Source: Larus michahellis (taxonomy: Eukaryota; Chordata; Aves; Charadriiformes; Laridae). From it: a stretch of 64,000 nucleotides of DNA. The notes under the pieces are model-generated. The model was not told the DNA's origin, made no database searches, and was given only the letters and a program-made list of their open reading frames with translations. The stretch lies in the NCBI RefSeq assembly GCF_964199755.1, contig NC_133904.1, forward strand, positions 62,001-126,000, in the 5' to 3' direction. A program made the position numbers and the translations under genes. Below are positions 28,301-43,300 of this stretch, piece by piece; the stretch's first letter is position 1, and each line of letters begins with the position of its first letter.

Positions 28301-31300
28301 AGCACTGAGGTGCTCTGCTCACTACAGTTCCAGTTAGCTGGACCCAAAAGCTTTCAGACAGTCTCAAACGCAAAGGGGCCAATACTAGAAGTGTCAGTTC
28401 ATGCGGAAGTGCTGAAAAGGTATATTACTTTCTAGTTATTGGAAGGTTCCTTGCTGTTGCCTATGAGCACAAAATAGCATTGCTCCTTCTGTAAAGGCAA
28501 GAGCAACTGAAGGACCCTCACAATTCCACAGCATCAGTTTCCTGGCTCTTCTGCATGGGAAAATACTTAAAGCACCAGTATCTCTTTGTCACTGTACTGG
28601 ACCCCAGCGCAGTTTAACATGTCCTCACATATTTATTTCCCCCCAAAACTCGCTTACATCTGAAAATTTTGACTCATACCTGGCACTTAACTTCTCTCTG
28701 TCTAGCTCCCTCCTCGTTCATTTTCACCTAACAACATCAACAGTGCATTTCAATATTTCCTAATCTCAAACTTATTTCCACAAAACCATCATAAATCCCA
28801 GCAAGGCTCAACTAGTAAATCTCAACAAGTTATTTGAAAAGTTTTGCCCAAAATAAAGCGTTCAATTTGCAAGCATGTATGCAAACAAATCATACATCAT
28901 ATTAAACTACGTAATGCTGGTTTTGGTGAGACTAAGCATAAAATTACTTACAAAAAAACCCCCACCACATTAAAAAAAAATTTACTTACTATCCCTGCAT
29001 GTAAATTGACTATCGGCACAACACTGCCACGGTTCCATATATTTTCAGGCAACAGTGTTAATTAGCTCAGAGGAGCTTATCTGGCCATTCCGCTAGGGAA
29101 GCCAATAATTTATATTTGATTAAGCTATACCAGGAACATTTCAACTTGATTTGAAAATTTCGTAGGGAAATCTGAAGACATGGAGAACATGACAATAGTA
29201 TTTTCTGTTGCACTGCTTCTTTCAGCATAGATTTCTAAAAAAACTGCCACAATGAAACTGTAGCTCAGATATTGCTCAAAAGAATGCATGGCAAGAACAA
29301 TGTAATGCAGATGTTACGCAAGATTAGTGATATTAAGGATATGGTACAGAAGGAGGAATTATTTTTGCTCCTAATCATTTTCACATTGTCATGGTTTCGT
29401 CTGGGATGGAGTTAACTTTCTTGCTGGCAGCTGGTGTGGTGCTGTGTTTTGGATGAGAGGTGGTGTTGATAGCGCGCTGGTGGTTTTTGTTGTTGCTGGG
29501 CATTCAAGGCCTTTTCTGCCCCTCACCCCACCTCCAGTGAGGGCTGGGGGTACAAAGGGGTTGGGAGGGGACACAGCCGGGACAGCTGACCCCAACTGAC
29601 CAGAGGGATGTTCCATGCCATGGGATGTCCTGCTCAGTATATAAAGCTGGGGAAGAGGGAGGAAGCAGGGGACGTTCGGAGCGATGGTGTTTGTCTTCCC
29701 AGGTGACCATTGCGCATGGTGGGGCCTGGCTTTCCTGGAGATGGCTGAACACCCATCTGCCAATGCGGAGCAGGGAATCAATTCCTTGTTTTGCTTTGCT
29801 TGAATGCATGGCTTTTTGCTTTGCTTGTTGGATGGTCTTTGTCTCAACCCACAAGTTTTTTCCTGCTTTTGCTCTTCTGATTCTGTCCCCCATCCTGGCT
29901 GGGGGAGTGGGCGAGCAGCTGTGTGGTTCTCGTTGCCTGCTGGGGTTAAACCACGACGCACATACATAGCAGAATGAAATCTTTCAGCAAGTTTTAGGAC
30001 AAAATTTCTATAGGGACACAAATCTAGAAAATGAAGAACTAACTAGATGAAGTCTAGTTCTTCTAAACTAGAACATAACATAACGGAACATAAAGCTTTT
30101 CTAGTATTATTTATTTATCTGCACATTACAACATAGAAATTACCTTGGGGAGACCAATCTCAGCCATGGCATTCAGCCACTGGATTACATTATCTGTGTG
30201 CCGGAAGTGGAGACCAGTTGCCTGAAATAAAAATAGGCAGGAACAAGGGGGAGGGCAGTAAGAAACAAAATGTCACAGCTGCCAAGAACAGGAGGGAGGT
30301 TCATTAAGACGGACAGTGAAAACAGTACTCTTACAGAAAAGAAGTCAGAAGTCTTCTATACAGATTACATTGACTGCTTATGACAAGTTCTTTCACATAG
30401 TGCAAGCTCAGATATAAAGCTAAACGTTCACACACACACACTCTTAACCAATGTTCTAGAGTGCAGGTGGAGTTTCTCGGGTAATACTAACATAAACTAA
30501 CATTCTGTTTATTTGCTCACAGTACCTCTGTGTGCATATTTTCCTATTTTAGATATCGACCTAAAGCAGTATCTACAGCCATCAGCTCTCACCTTATATC
30601 TGGTCTGTTCCCTATCGTAGATTTTCTTCACAGAAACCACTTTAGGGGAGAAGAAGTTTCCAAGTTTGGCCAGGTAGACTCCATTTCTCAATCCTTCTTC
30701 CAGCTCTGTTGTGGGAGGCAGCTCCTCATTCAGACAGGCCTCCATCCATCTGGAAGCGCAAGAGGAACAAAGTTAGTCACACCAGTATATTTCCGATTTG
30801 TGAACACAACCCCACGCTAAACAAGCTTCATGCTGCTACTGCTGTCATACTCGAGCATACTATTTACTTAGCATTAGGGGTTGTGAGTGAGCATAGCACT
30901 ACCACACAATCTGTGTCATTAAAGTGCTAGTCAGTAACATTTCAGTAACATTTCAGACAAAATATTAAGTAGTATGGAGTCAGTAGCCATAGTTTCACAA
31001 GTAATTAAGGTACCATCTTACCATCATATTTTTCTTTCAGCCCATGATTTAGCTGGTACTGCTCTAGACATAGTGGCCAACTTGTCTTTTTAACTAAGTT
31101 AAGCTTTCCTCTTGAGTATAGGCTTGTCTCATAAGTATTTCTTTACTCTTATTAAGTATTCGCTAGTTATTTCATGACTTTGTACCACTTATTCAAGCTC
31201 TTTTAGCTGATCTCATAGAGAGGCCCTACAATATTGTCATCAAGTCTACATTCCTGACCTATATGTTTTCTCCCACCCTACTTCACATTCCAAAACAAGG

Positions 31301-34300
31301 GGGGAAAAAAACCTGGAACAGGCATTCCTCTCCCCATAACAACTGCTTTTCCCCTATCTTGTTTCCTTCCATCTCTTTTAATGGCATGACAGATCCTCAT
31401 GACAAAAACAAAGATTACAACAGCAAATTAATTTGAAAAGTCCCTGTTCTCTAAACAGAGGCGCACCTTGATGTTTCTTCTGTACAGAGCTACCAGAGGC
31501 TGTATGCTGCCCCTGGTTGTTCTTTCTCCGAAAAAGGGAGCTGCACTGCCACGGGCCGCTTTCTAAAGCATCTTCCTTAGATCACGCCTCGCTTCCAGCT
31601 AAACTCTAAAGCTCTTACAGGTCGTATGAGCCTTGGATCACTAAAGATCACAGAAACGTGGCTTTCAAGACAGCAGTGGCCCAGAACAGCAGTAGGCCGT
31701 ATTATAAAACACGGCTAACAGCATAACACACGCAAGGTTAACAATTTGGCTCAGGGGGATGACGACTCCACATTACTGGGACTGATCTTAAAAGATAGGC
31801 AAGTAGAGGATCCTGCTTGAACCCAAATAACAGAATTTTAATATTCTAAAGGCTGTTTCAGATGCATACATAACTGCAAACCATTTAGCTCCATATTAAA
31901 TCCAGGCAAAATAACAGGAAAACACGGTACTGGATGCAAGTGATAACAAGAGTAAATGAGTAACTGTAGTAAATTAACACAATTTCACAGAAATCAGTCC
32001 TATAAAACACAACTAGCAAAATTATGCTACTCTGTTGACCAAGTAAAACTGCACACATTTCACATCTGCAAGGTGAGAAGCTTCACGTCTCATAATATTT
32101 TTATTAAAATCAAGCACTGCACATACATACAAAAACTAGCTCATAGATACTAAGAACTAGCAGACATCTCCAAGCAGTGTCTTCATAGGGATTCACTGAA
32201 CGGTCCTGTTCCTAACGCATTTTGGCTTAGATGCATGCTATGCCTCCCTCTTTCAGTTTTCCAAGAACTAAACACAAAAATTGAGGCTGACAAAATTAGA
32301 GAATTAGAGAATAACACCAGTATTAGCATAACTGTAACCTATAATTAACACACAGGTGGTCCCAGCTTGGGTAAGAGCAGGACTGTTCAAATAACCTAGG
32401 CTTTAGACATGGTTAAATATCAGGTCATCGATCTAGCCTACCGACAGACTGAAGACTGTATCCTAAAAGACAACTGTGACACTAAAAATGTGTAACGAGT
32501 ACAGCAGCCATAACGAATTCAAAGTTTAAAGCTGTAAGACCTAATGTTATTGTGAGGTGTATAAAAAGGGGAACACTGAAGACGGGCATACTATTCTTCT
32601 GTATATGACACTGATGAGACTAACCTTGTCACTGTGGCCTGCATTTTTTCAAACTGAAGAGCAAAAATAAGACAGGAATGAAGTTTTTAATTAGCTAAGA
32701 TAATGCTTCATAGCGAGAAGCCTGAACAATGCAGTACATTCATTGTTGAAACACAGTCTGAGAAGCAGCTGGTGCTCTGACAGTCCTTTAGTAGCGGACT
32801 GAAATCAGAAGACTGAAACTGTAGTCACCGACATCAGCCTGCTCCACCTTTTCTGATAAACAGCACCAAACCTAAGGCAGGAGCATATGGACTACACATG
32901 AATCAGCTTCTGAACCACCAATTTTCAGCCCAGCATACAAGGCTCAATGGAAAAAGCTAAAAATTATTTAACCTGCAGTATCTGAGAAGACGACAGAATA
33001 AATGACAGTTCTTTCTGACCATAACGATTCCTTTACAGTGATTTAGAAAAGAAATATTATAAACATAAAGTTTAATTTGCATTTTGGGGGTATTTTTGCA
33101 CAGTTTACTCTTGATCTCAAATACAGAACATTGTAGCGGTACACAACAGAGATGAGATGCGTTCAAATTGACCATGGTCAGTTTTTCATCTCTTCTGAGA
33201 ATGCAATAAACTGCTTTTCTAATTATAGAAGACAGGTAGTTGTTAGTGAAAATGAGAAATCTCACAGGCTGCAATATTTTAACTGTCGAAGGAAAGATAA
33301 CTTTGACTAGGGCAGATACGCAGTCTTAGACACTCTTCTGAATTGTCCTGCCTGTATTCAGTTTCAACTGTCTCTGAGGTTTGCTTTTTTTAACCTACCA
33401 CAGAGCTAGTCTGTTACTTTACCAAAGCTCCTCCATTTTCGTGTCTGTTAGCATAACCAGAATGCTTGCTAAAACATGTATTTCATCTGAACATACATCT
33501 TCACTACTTAAACTCAAGGGGACAGCCAGCATGATTTCACCAAAGGCAAGTCCTGTCTGACCAACCTCGTGGCCTTCTATGATGGAGTAACTATATTAGC
33601 AGACAAGGGAAGAGCTAAGGATATCATCTATTTGGACTTCTGTAAGGCCTTTGACACAGTCCCCCACAACATCTTTCTCTCTGAATTGGAGAGGTATGGA
33701 TTTGATGGGTGGATCAGGAATTGGTTGGATGGTAGCGGTCAACAGCGCAACATCGAGATGGAGATCGGTGACAAGTGGCGTCCCTCAGGGGTCCATATCG
33801 GGACCAGCGCTGTTCAATATCTTCATCAACAACATAGACAGTGGGATCAAGGGCACCCTCAGCAGGTTTGCGCACAACACCAAACTGAGCGATGCAGCTG
33901 ACATGTCTGAGGGACGTGATGCCATCCAGAGGGACATGGACGGACTCAAGAAGTGGGCCCATGTGAACCTCATGAGGTTCAACACGGCCAAGTGCAGGGT
34001 CCTGCACCTGGGTCAGGTAAACCACTGGTATACTTTGTGCTTTGTTGTTTGCTCTAATTCTATATTTGCTTAAAGGTACAATTCAAACACATCTATTTAG
34101 CTCAGGTGCCACTAGTCTTCAGATGGCCTTTTCTATTAACGCAGGTTAAAATCAGCTGTAGCGACTCCAATGCCTATACCCAAGAGCATCTAAAAACTGA
34201 CTGTAGCACAAACACAGCATAAAGTCCCCAAATTTTTAATTCATCCCTCTTGCACTTCTGTTTGAGGTTTTTTTTAAAGATCTAATCCCCGATGCTGTTT

Positions 34301-37300
34301 TCCTATTTGTGGATTCTGCAGCTGACAGTTACGCTTACAGCCTCACTGTTGAGAGAATACTCACGATTCAACAGAGGTTTTACAAACAGCTTGATTTCAT
34401 TGCTGTTTCTTTGGCTATTCAGATTGTTTTCAGTATCTGCACCCTTTTCTGGATAACACAGAAAAACATTAAGTAATTTCAAAAGAAGCAGCCCACTAAC
34501 ATTCCTCAGCTGCTCATCAAAAAGTACCTACAATCAGCCGCTATTACCATCCTCAAATGACAGTTCTACTGATTGTGCCATCTGAATGCAAATGAACCAC
34601 TCCATTTTAAGACCTATCCCCTTTGCCCAGGAAAGCATTTTCTTCACACTTGGGCTTCTCTACAGCTCCAAGCAGCAGAGGTGACACCTTTGAAAAGAAG
34701 GTACCAAGAAACTTTTCAATGAAGTTGCCGCAGTAACTAATCACAGAAACAGGTCACAGCATGGTGGAAGTTTCAGGAGCGACTGGAAGGAGGGGGAAGA
34801 GAAAAGGGAAACCACACATTTCTCAGCATAGTTCCTTACGCTCACAAAAATCAACAGCAAGAAACAGTTTTATGTTCCTGCTGACAGCCCTCCCACAACA
34901 GGGAGTGGTTTTCTGCAGGAAACGGGCAACACCCCAGATTCTTCCAGCTTCTGCTGGCTTCTCCTTCTCCAGACGTCTCACTCGCTTCTGGTCTTTTCCA
35001 ACCCTCCAAACTAGAATAATTTCCTAATTAACGTCTCACAAAACTCTTCAAAAAATGTACAACATGACAATCGCAGCCTCTGCTCTGAATGTCCAGATTA
35101 TAAAGGCTCTGTGTGCAGAAACTTTCCATCAGGAAACAAGTAGCTGTTTGGAATGGCTGAGACAAGCTTTATGCAAAAATGACTCAGCCCTGGCACTGCT
35201 GAAGGAAGCACAACTTGAAATGGTGCACCGCAACACTACATGGCGGGTGCAGAAAAACTCCCCCCAGCCCCAAAAAGAGTGGATACTCTGCAGAAATCAA
35301 GTAGTGTATTTCCATATTCTGGAGAAGCACGGTATTTGGAAAGCTATATAAAAATGACATTCCCAAGCCTCAAGTCTCACACACTCTTTGTGGGTTCTAG
35401 TTGCTTTCCTAAAAAGCTGCACGAAGTCAGAGGACTGATTTCTGTGCCCTTTGATAGCACCTGACTAACTGGAAATGATGGTTAGTCACACTGCTTAGTT
35501 TATTCACAGAATCACAGAACAGCCCAAGTTGGAAAGGACCTCGAACGATCATCTGGTCCAACTTCTCATGGGAAGGGGAGCCTAGATGAGGTTATCTAGC
35601 ACCCTGTCCAGACACATCTTGAAAACCTCCAGTGATGGGGACTCTACCACACCCCTGAGGAGGTTGCTACAGTGGTCGATTGTTCTCACTGCAAAAAACT
35701 TCTTTCTTGTGTCAAGATGAAACCTCTCCTGGTGCACCTTGCACCCACTGCCCCTCATCCTTTCCATGTGGCTCCTTCTGAAGGGAGAGCCTCTGTCCTC
35801 TTTTAGCCACCCTTTAAGTACTGGAAAACTGTGATGAGGTCCCCCCAAGCCTTCTCTTCTCCAAGGTGAAAAGACCTAACTCCCTCAGTGTTTCCTCACG
35901 GGGCAGATTCTCCGTCAGTTTGATCATCTTCGTGGCCTCGCTCAGAACCCTCTATTCACATGTGAGAAAGTCACCAGTTAGCCACCAAACACCAGATGAT
36001 GCACAGCCACGTTCTCTCCCATCTTGTCTTTGAGCTCCTTGCCACCTAACTCGGGAAAACAATAGGAAGACTGTTTACGCAAAGCCTGTGAGGTACAGAA
36101 AACAAATACAACCCGAAGGACATGTTAAGGGAGTAAGGAATTGAGTCAAAGTACAAGTTACGGAAAGCAAACCAGTTCAACAAGTTTTGACAGGAGTTCA
36201 GGATTCAACGTGAACAGCTTACAAATTTTATGCAGTAAAGGGATGGGAGGGAGTACGGAAGGCATCAACTCAGGACACACAGAAGTCATAGATGGTGGGG
36301 TCTACAAGTCAGAAGAGTTCCAAATAAGATATATATCAAAATACCCCATATTAGAGAAGTTTTCACAAGGCAAAGGATGCTCAGTCCCTCTTGTCCAAGT
36401 GAAAACAGTATTAATAACCTCAGCAAGTCTCACGGACCTTACATTTAGTACTTCAGATATGATGCACTTACACAGAAGGTAACAATTTTGAAGTGGAAAA
36501 AGTATATATAGGAAGTTGCTTATTTGAGCCTAGTATAGCCCAGAAAGCATTAGCTTTCCTGCAAGCTCTTCAACAGTTTCCTACAGTAAGAGAATTAGTA
36601 CCGCACTTTCCTTTCTAATGTGGCATAAATAGTGTGTTTTGTGAGTTAGACTGTTGTATTTCCTCAGGTTAATTTTATAAATAGGAATGCAAACGCTCTC
36701 CTAAAGAGATTAAAAATCAAGCTGGTTGCCACAGCTTCTTGAACGAAACGTTCTCAAAGAAGCCTCTACTGCAGATGAAGAATTGTGGATCACAGGCAGT
36801 TAAACTGGGAAAGCACTGTAAATCCTGAATGAGACACCATTACACTGCGGAGTGCAGCCTGAGCCCAAGAAAAGGGGGGCTTGTAACCTAAAGCAGGACA
36901 AGGAGCCTGGAAAAGCAACAAGGAGTAGTGTTTACCAGGAAGAAAAGGTTTCTGTGAACACCTGGCCAACTTCTGTACACGAGCTACAAAAAGAAGCCCT
37001 GCAAGCTACTATTTTCCTGGGGGTTTGATACTTTCAAAAAAATCAGTTCTTCTTGAACTTTTAAGTTTTAGAAAAATGCAGATAGCAACTGAATGAACGA
37101 TAGAGAACACATGACATAAGTTTAAAAATTCTGGGCCATTATCCAAAAGATACCATATAGCAAGTCACACACTGTCATTCAAATCGTGCTCTTCCCCTAC
37201 CACACATGGCTGCATTTCCTGTGCGGCTTCAACCCAACCTTCACTGAATCTCTGAGGCTGGAAGGGACCTCTTGAGATCTGCCCACACAAGCCACCCTTT

Positions 37301-40300
37301 TCCCCATTCCTCCCAAGAGGGGCAAGAGCTCTCTGTAGCGTCAGCTTGCATGCCTTTGATCGTTACAACCATAGACTCCGGAGAGGATGCAGAGCTCTCA
37401 AACCCTGGAAGAGTCCAAATGCTATCAGTGGGGTTCATGATACCCTCCCAAGCACCTTATTGGGGCAACAAAACAACACACCCACTTTTTTCAACCTAGG
37501 AAGACCTGAAATGAAAGTAGAAGGGACATGCGACAGAAGGACATAGAGGCGGTGAATTCTGTTTAAGCACCTCCATAAAGTAAGATTAATAGCCCATAAT
37601 TAAAACATAAGCTGTCTCAATGTACTCATACCTGTTTCGACAGGTTCCTAAGTGGGTGTTAATATAACTACAGAACTAGGGCAATTTACATACAATAACG
37701 CTCCTGTTTGGTGCGGCATTGCTTAACCATTTGCTAGGCCAGAGGGCAAAGCTATGTTTTCAGAAAGCATTACCCAGTACCTTTTACATTTAAAAGCTAC
37801 ATACTTATATTAAAATTAACACCTGTCATCCTTAAAAGGCAGAAATAAATGCAGAATTTCCAGATCAACAAGAGGAAAGCATTTCTCAAGTCTCACCGGG
37901 CTTGAGTGAGGGGAGGTGGGACACAGACCTGACCGGGCAGCAACCTCTACTCCCTTTAGACATTAGAATAATGTGTCATCAATAAACTTCCCACAGAAAC
38001 CTTGAATTCTTTTTTGCTACGTTGGCAGTTCCCACTATGCTCCCTCCCTCTCACCAGCACAGAAAAAGGCAGTTTTTAACCCAGAATTAATTCTCCAATC
38101 AAATGTTGTCACATGACTGTGTTGGTAATGTCAGACTCTCCAATTTCAATGAAGCTAGCTCAAATTATAGTAGTAATTGCACCTTTCTAATCAGTCAGTC
38201 CTACTGCTACAAAACGCAGATCCCCCTCCTAGAAAAAGATCCTTCAATATCTACACGCAGCTACTACCATCAGCTGCAATTTAGAGCCAAGCCTTCCTTG
38301 AGAAGGCGTGAGAGTAAAGACGTAACATCACGTATTGTCAGGTCGCCAGTCTCTCAAAGTCTTCAAACTTTTAAGGAAACATTGCTCCATTAGCAAGGAT
38401 TGGTAAAAATTAACATCAGTCATCTCAACTACCAACTCTTTTAGTCTCCCCCAATACAGCTCTATCAAGGATTTTGACAAGTTACGCAAAGGTGTCATTT
38501 TTCAATGGTATCTGAGGCCAATTTTAACCAGAACTGGAGTGTAGACACAGCAGAAACTTAACATTCATCACACAGCACACATTTTGCTCTTACACTTGCA
38601 AAAATGTCAAAAGTCTGGCTAACCCTGAGACAACGGAAAAAAATGGGGAAAAGAAAGAAAAAGTCACTCTCTTCCTCTCAGACTGATTATAGATAAGCCT
38701 GAAGAAGAAGAACTAGCAACCCATCTCTCCAGAAATTGTTGCAAGAATACCCAATTTAATAAATAAAAATAGTAGAGCAGACAATAAAAAAAATGGACAA
38801 AAACTGTAAGGAGCACTACTCATTTCATGATAGGTCTACCACGCAGTATGTTCCAGCACAAAAAGAAAACAGAACATGGTACAGAAAATACAGAAGGCAT
38901 TAACATTCAAAAAAGGGATCTTTATCAACCAAAGAGGAAAGCTCACTTCTTGGTTATCGCTAAGTAGTAGTAATTTCAAGGTAAAATTAATTATTTGCAG
39001 AGGCCAGAATTAACTTTTTCTAACCTTCAGCTGGCCTAGAATTTCAAGACAATGGCTTTTCCTTTCGTACACAGACATAGCCAGTGACATTTTTCAACTC
39101 TGAGACCAGACTGTGGCCCAGCACAACATCTGGGTCTGCACCTGGTGGTCACTTCCACTGTGCTGGCCTCAAGAACAAAGCTTCAGTACTTCTAGCCATT
39201 AAGAACTCTTAAGAGAAGTACGTAACATAACACACAGAATCACAGAATGGTTAGAGTTGGAAGGGACCGTAAAGATCATGCTTTATTTCCTCCTGAAGGA
39301 GGTCTAGAGGTAGACTGGAGGGGCGAAGAGCTTGATTCTCTTTCCATGCACATATGATATTATCCCCAGTCTTTGTAACACTCTCTGCATACTATACCAA
39401 TATATTTTAATGAGCAAAATAAGCCTGCCTAAGCCTGTGCTGTACTAACAGTTAAGACTGTCTTATACACAGACTGTTTTACACATCTCCTTCTCATAAC
39501 CATGAAAGAGGCAGGCTGTTTGCCCAAAATCAAGTTCTTCGAACACATCTTCAAGATGTGATCTTCGTGTGCACACAAATTCTTGAAATGAGGTGACCTT
39601 TTTGCGCTTTCAAAGTAATCCTGTGGGTATTCACCGATTGCCTGTTGCTATATCCATATACAGACAAAAAGTGCATCTTAGAATCAGTTTCTTCAAATCG
39701 CACAATACTGAAAATTAAATGGAAACGGTGTAATTTGAATGGAAGTTCTGAAAATACCATGAAGAACTTAAGACTTATTTCCAGTTGCTTCCCCTTTTGA
39801 GTGTTCTCACCCTAACGTTTAAAATGTAGGCAACTCCAAGCAGCACTGTTCAGCCTACACAGGAATCTGGAGAGGTACCTGGATACTGTTGGAAGAGTGA
39901 CTGAAGAGCTATGGTTAGAACTTGGAAGCTGTGCAAAAGCCACATGCAGTGCTTACCGAAACTGCTGACAAAGCTTCAAAGATGTCTCTCAAAACCACCA
40001 AAGTCATTTGTACTCTCAAAAGGTATTCACAGCACAATGAATACTGGCGCTCTTGTAGAATATTCTTCAGAATCCAATGCTGAGTGCAACAAACACCCAT
40101 GCGTCAACATAAACCATACAGGTGCCCTCTGCTATGGAAACAGAGAGGCAAGAGATCACACTGGAGACCTTCAGCCTGTTGAAGACTAAGCATTCATGGT
40201 GTCCAAGACTATGAACTCATTTATAAATATCCTGAATGCATATAGTTCAAGAAAGAGGGATTAACAGTATGCTATGCTAAAAAATACAGTTCAAAGATTC

Positions 40301-43300
40301 TAAGTGCTGAGAGCCTTACAACCGATGCCACTGTTGAAGTGATGTCCTGTTGACCTCAGAGAGAGGCTCCTCTCTTGAGTCACCATCCCTGGAGGTATTT
40401 AAAGGACGGGTAGATATAGTGCTTCGAGACATGGTTTAGTGATGGTTTTTGTTAGTGTTAGGTTGATGGTTGGACTAGATGATCTGAAAGGTCGTTTCCA
40501 ACCAAGGCAATTCTATGATTCCTACTCCAAATGTGCCCAGCACTCAGTCATCTAAGGGATTGCCAACACGTTCCCTAAGGAAATAACCATCTTGATTTTA
40601 AGCAGAGGCAAGGCACTAGGAAGGGCACGGAATGGTGACACACAAACACCAGGATCCTTTCACCTAATGCTGCACATCAGGCTGGGATTCTACATGAGCT
40701 CTTGCAAGAGCAGGCCTTCGACTGATGGTTAAATGAGCTAATCCTAGAGCATCAAGGCTGAGATCGTGGGGATATTGTTACCTCACACGGAACTAACACA
40801 GTTCTTTAAACACAATCATCTAGAGAGAGACTGGGAAGTCCATCCCTCAAACTATTACATGTCTTAAAATAAACCCCTGTAATTCCAAGCTCTACATTGG
40901 ATCTACAGCACTGCATTCTCCCACTTCGCTTATAAGAAATATTTTTGCTTACTGCACTTGAAGGAGAAGGTTCCTGCAAGGGTTTATTGCTTACATCTCC
41001 AAACTAGCTAGTAAAGATGACCAAAGTTTGACTTCATTCAAACAGCATAGCTACCACCATGTAACAAAAAGGCTTCACTGTTGGCTCCCTGCTCTTCTCT
41101 CGCACTGAAATACACCAGACAGGCAGCTAAAATGCAAGGCAGTCAGGTGGCATACCCAAGCACATGCTGCAAATTAACATTTTCCTGCCCATAGAGAACT
41201 TCAGGGGTTGGGGGGTGGTTCTCTTTAGGATTTTATTTTTTGCCCCCAGTCACACCACATTCCCAAATGCACAACAGAAGTTACAAAATAGAGGTGAAAG
41301 CACATCAACCAAATGCCAGAAAGGGGTGGGGACACATACCTTTAGAAAATTCAGGCCTCCCAAACTGCTGTAGCATCAACTGCATTTCCCCATGGCAACC
41401 ACTCCATGCTGTCTGCCTGCACTCGATGACTATTCTGCCTGGCAATCTGGTGAGCACAGTTGCTGACAATGCCTTCCAGCTACCTCAACCATATTTAATC
41501 CAGGAACTTATCACCAAGGAAAGACACCTATCACCAGATGACAAGAGCAGCCCCTTTGCCTGCTCATGGTGTCAGACCAAAACTTCCCGCCCCACGTAGC
41601 ACAATACTGGCCTTTGTCAGAGACAGGGTAAGACAGATGCAAATAAACGTAGCCTTTTATTAAACTAGGTAATTGATGGTTCAATTAAATATGCTGTATC
41701 TTTTCATAACTTTCCTAAATTATTGTACATAGCATGTGTTTAATTGATAAAACTTTTCATTTCGACAGAAGTTTATGAATGTCACATTTGTGAGTTTATC
41801 TGATGTGCAAAAATGTATTTGGGAATCACAGAACTACTGAAAAAAATAGATTATGCTGTCACAGCATGCATTGCTGATGTACAGGCATTTTTAATTTTTT
41901 AAAGGAGTGCCTGGAGAAAGACTGAAAAAGTTTCTCTCTTCTCCTTTCAGTAGCTTAGAGGCCAAGTGAAAGGCAAGATAAAAGTTTTGGCCACAAGAAA
42001 ATAAATGGAAAGTTTGCACCTGATCTAACAAAACCAAAATGAAAAATAGACCGCAGCAGCAAAGACCCAACAATGTTCATATGCTTCAGGTTTTGGCATT
42101 CAATTAGCTAGTTTCACAATTCCTGGATATCTACATTTTAAAAAACAAGGACCTGTAACATAACATACCTGTCCCTGTGCTGAAAAGGACTTTTATTTTA
42201 GTGGAGAGTAGTTTGTTTCAAAGGATTTCTGACATGCAGTAAGTGATATCATCTTCCTCAAGCAATAGAGGTTGCGATAACATCTTATTCATGCGGCTGC
42301 TGTAACAGGAAAATTTGGCAAGAATCTGGTAGGTGGTAGAAAAGCTGCAAGGAGAAGAGGGCAGAACTCTCTGTCAAAATGAGTTTCAGTGATCGCAGTG
42401 TAACTGCCTATCAGAAGCCGGATCGAGGCGGTGAACGCTGCTAACCAGCCACTCAATCCATACTACAAAAAGGACAAATTACATCACGCAAAGACTTTCA
42501 GAATACCAAGCATTCCACTCAGAACAACAAAACCTCAAGAAAGAAATGCCGTCTCCCTTCCCCTAACTCCCCACCAGGTTTGCTCACCCTCAGGTCAATC
42601 TTTGTGTAACATCATTGGCTTTCCCCACCTCGTCTGGCGTCCTGCACTGGCACATAGAATTTCAAACATTTCCTCCTTTTCCCTGACAACTCATCCTACA
42701 GAAACAAGGCTCACAAAAGTGGACTGAGGGACACCAGCACATTCCAGACAGCAGGTGTCCAAGCTAAAGGAAGGCACCAACAATACTTATTTAGAATTCC
42801 ACTCTTCAAAGAACATATACAAATCCAGTGGCGGGTGGGGAAGGCAAGTTGGCTTCCGCAGTGGTGCAACAATCCTGGGAAACGAGGTCATCATCAAGAG
42901 ATGCAGTGTTCAAGATCAGCCCCTTAAAGTCTTCCAAAGCAGGTAAATTTGAAATCACACCTGTAAACACACAGGGCTTTGCTCAAATCAGTATGACATC
43001 GTCAGGTACCTCTACAACTAGTAAAATTACACCAGGAATTACCACAAAATAATCAGAATTGTAATTTGAAATATTTTATTGAGCACATCTGTTTCCTAAA
43101 GCACATGACCATTGGTTTATAATTCTCTAGTTCTCTATCAAAAGCAGCATTCTTAATTTCAATTTCAACTCAAGTAGTTTTGAGAAATCTAACAAGCTGA
43201 AATAGAAATTTAATTCTTTGTCACCTGCCTGAGGAAAGAAAAAACTCTTGCGTTCAGCTGAGGTCTAAAGCCAGTGTCTATTGAACCTGTAAGGTGGCAG

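Larger units (their letters stand above)
26549..30143 (-). other. IQGAP1 intron 4
   Basis: About 3.6 kb, the most repeat-dense intron: a nested pair of CR1 tails, two head-to-tail CR1 pieces (26838-28160) and a solo LTR (29387-29958). The stretch between them (28160-29380) is unique AT-rich sequence. Confidence 0.85.

Noticed and set aside
29389..30021. Open reading frame of 210 codons on the minus strand
   Set aside because: Lies almost entirely in the solo LTR, read in antisense; LTRs of this type do not encode it.
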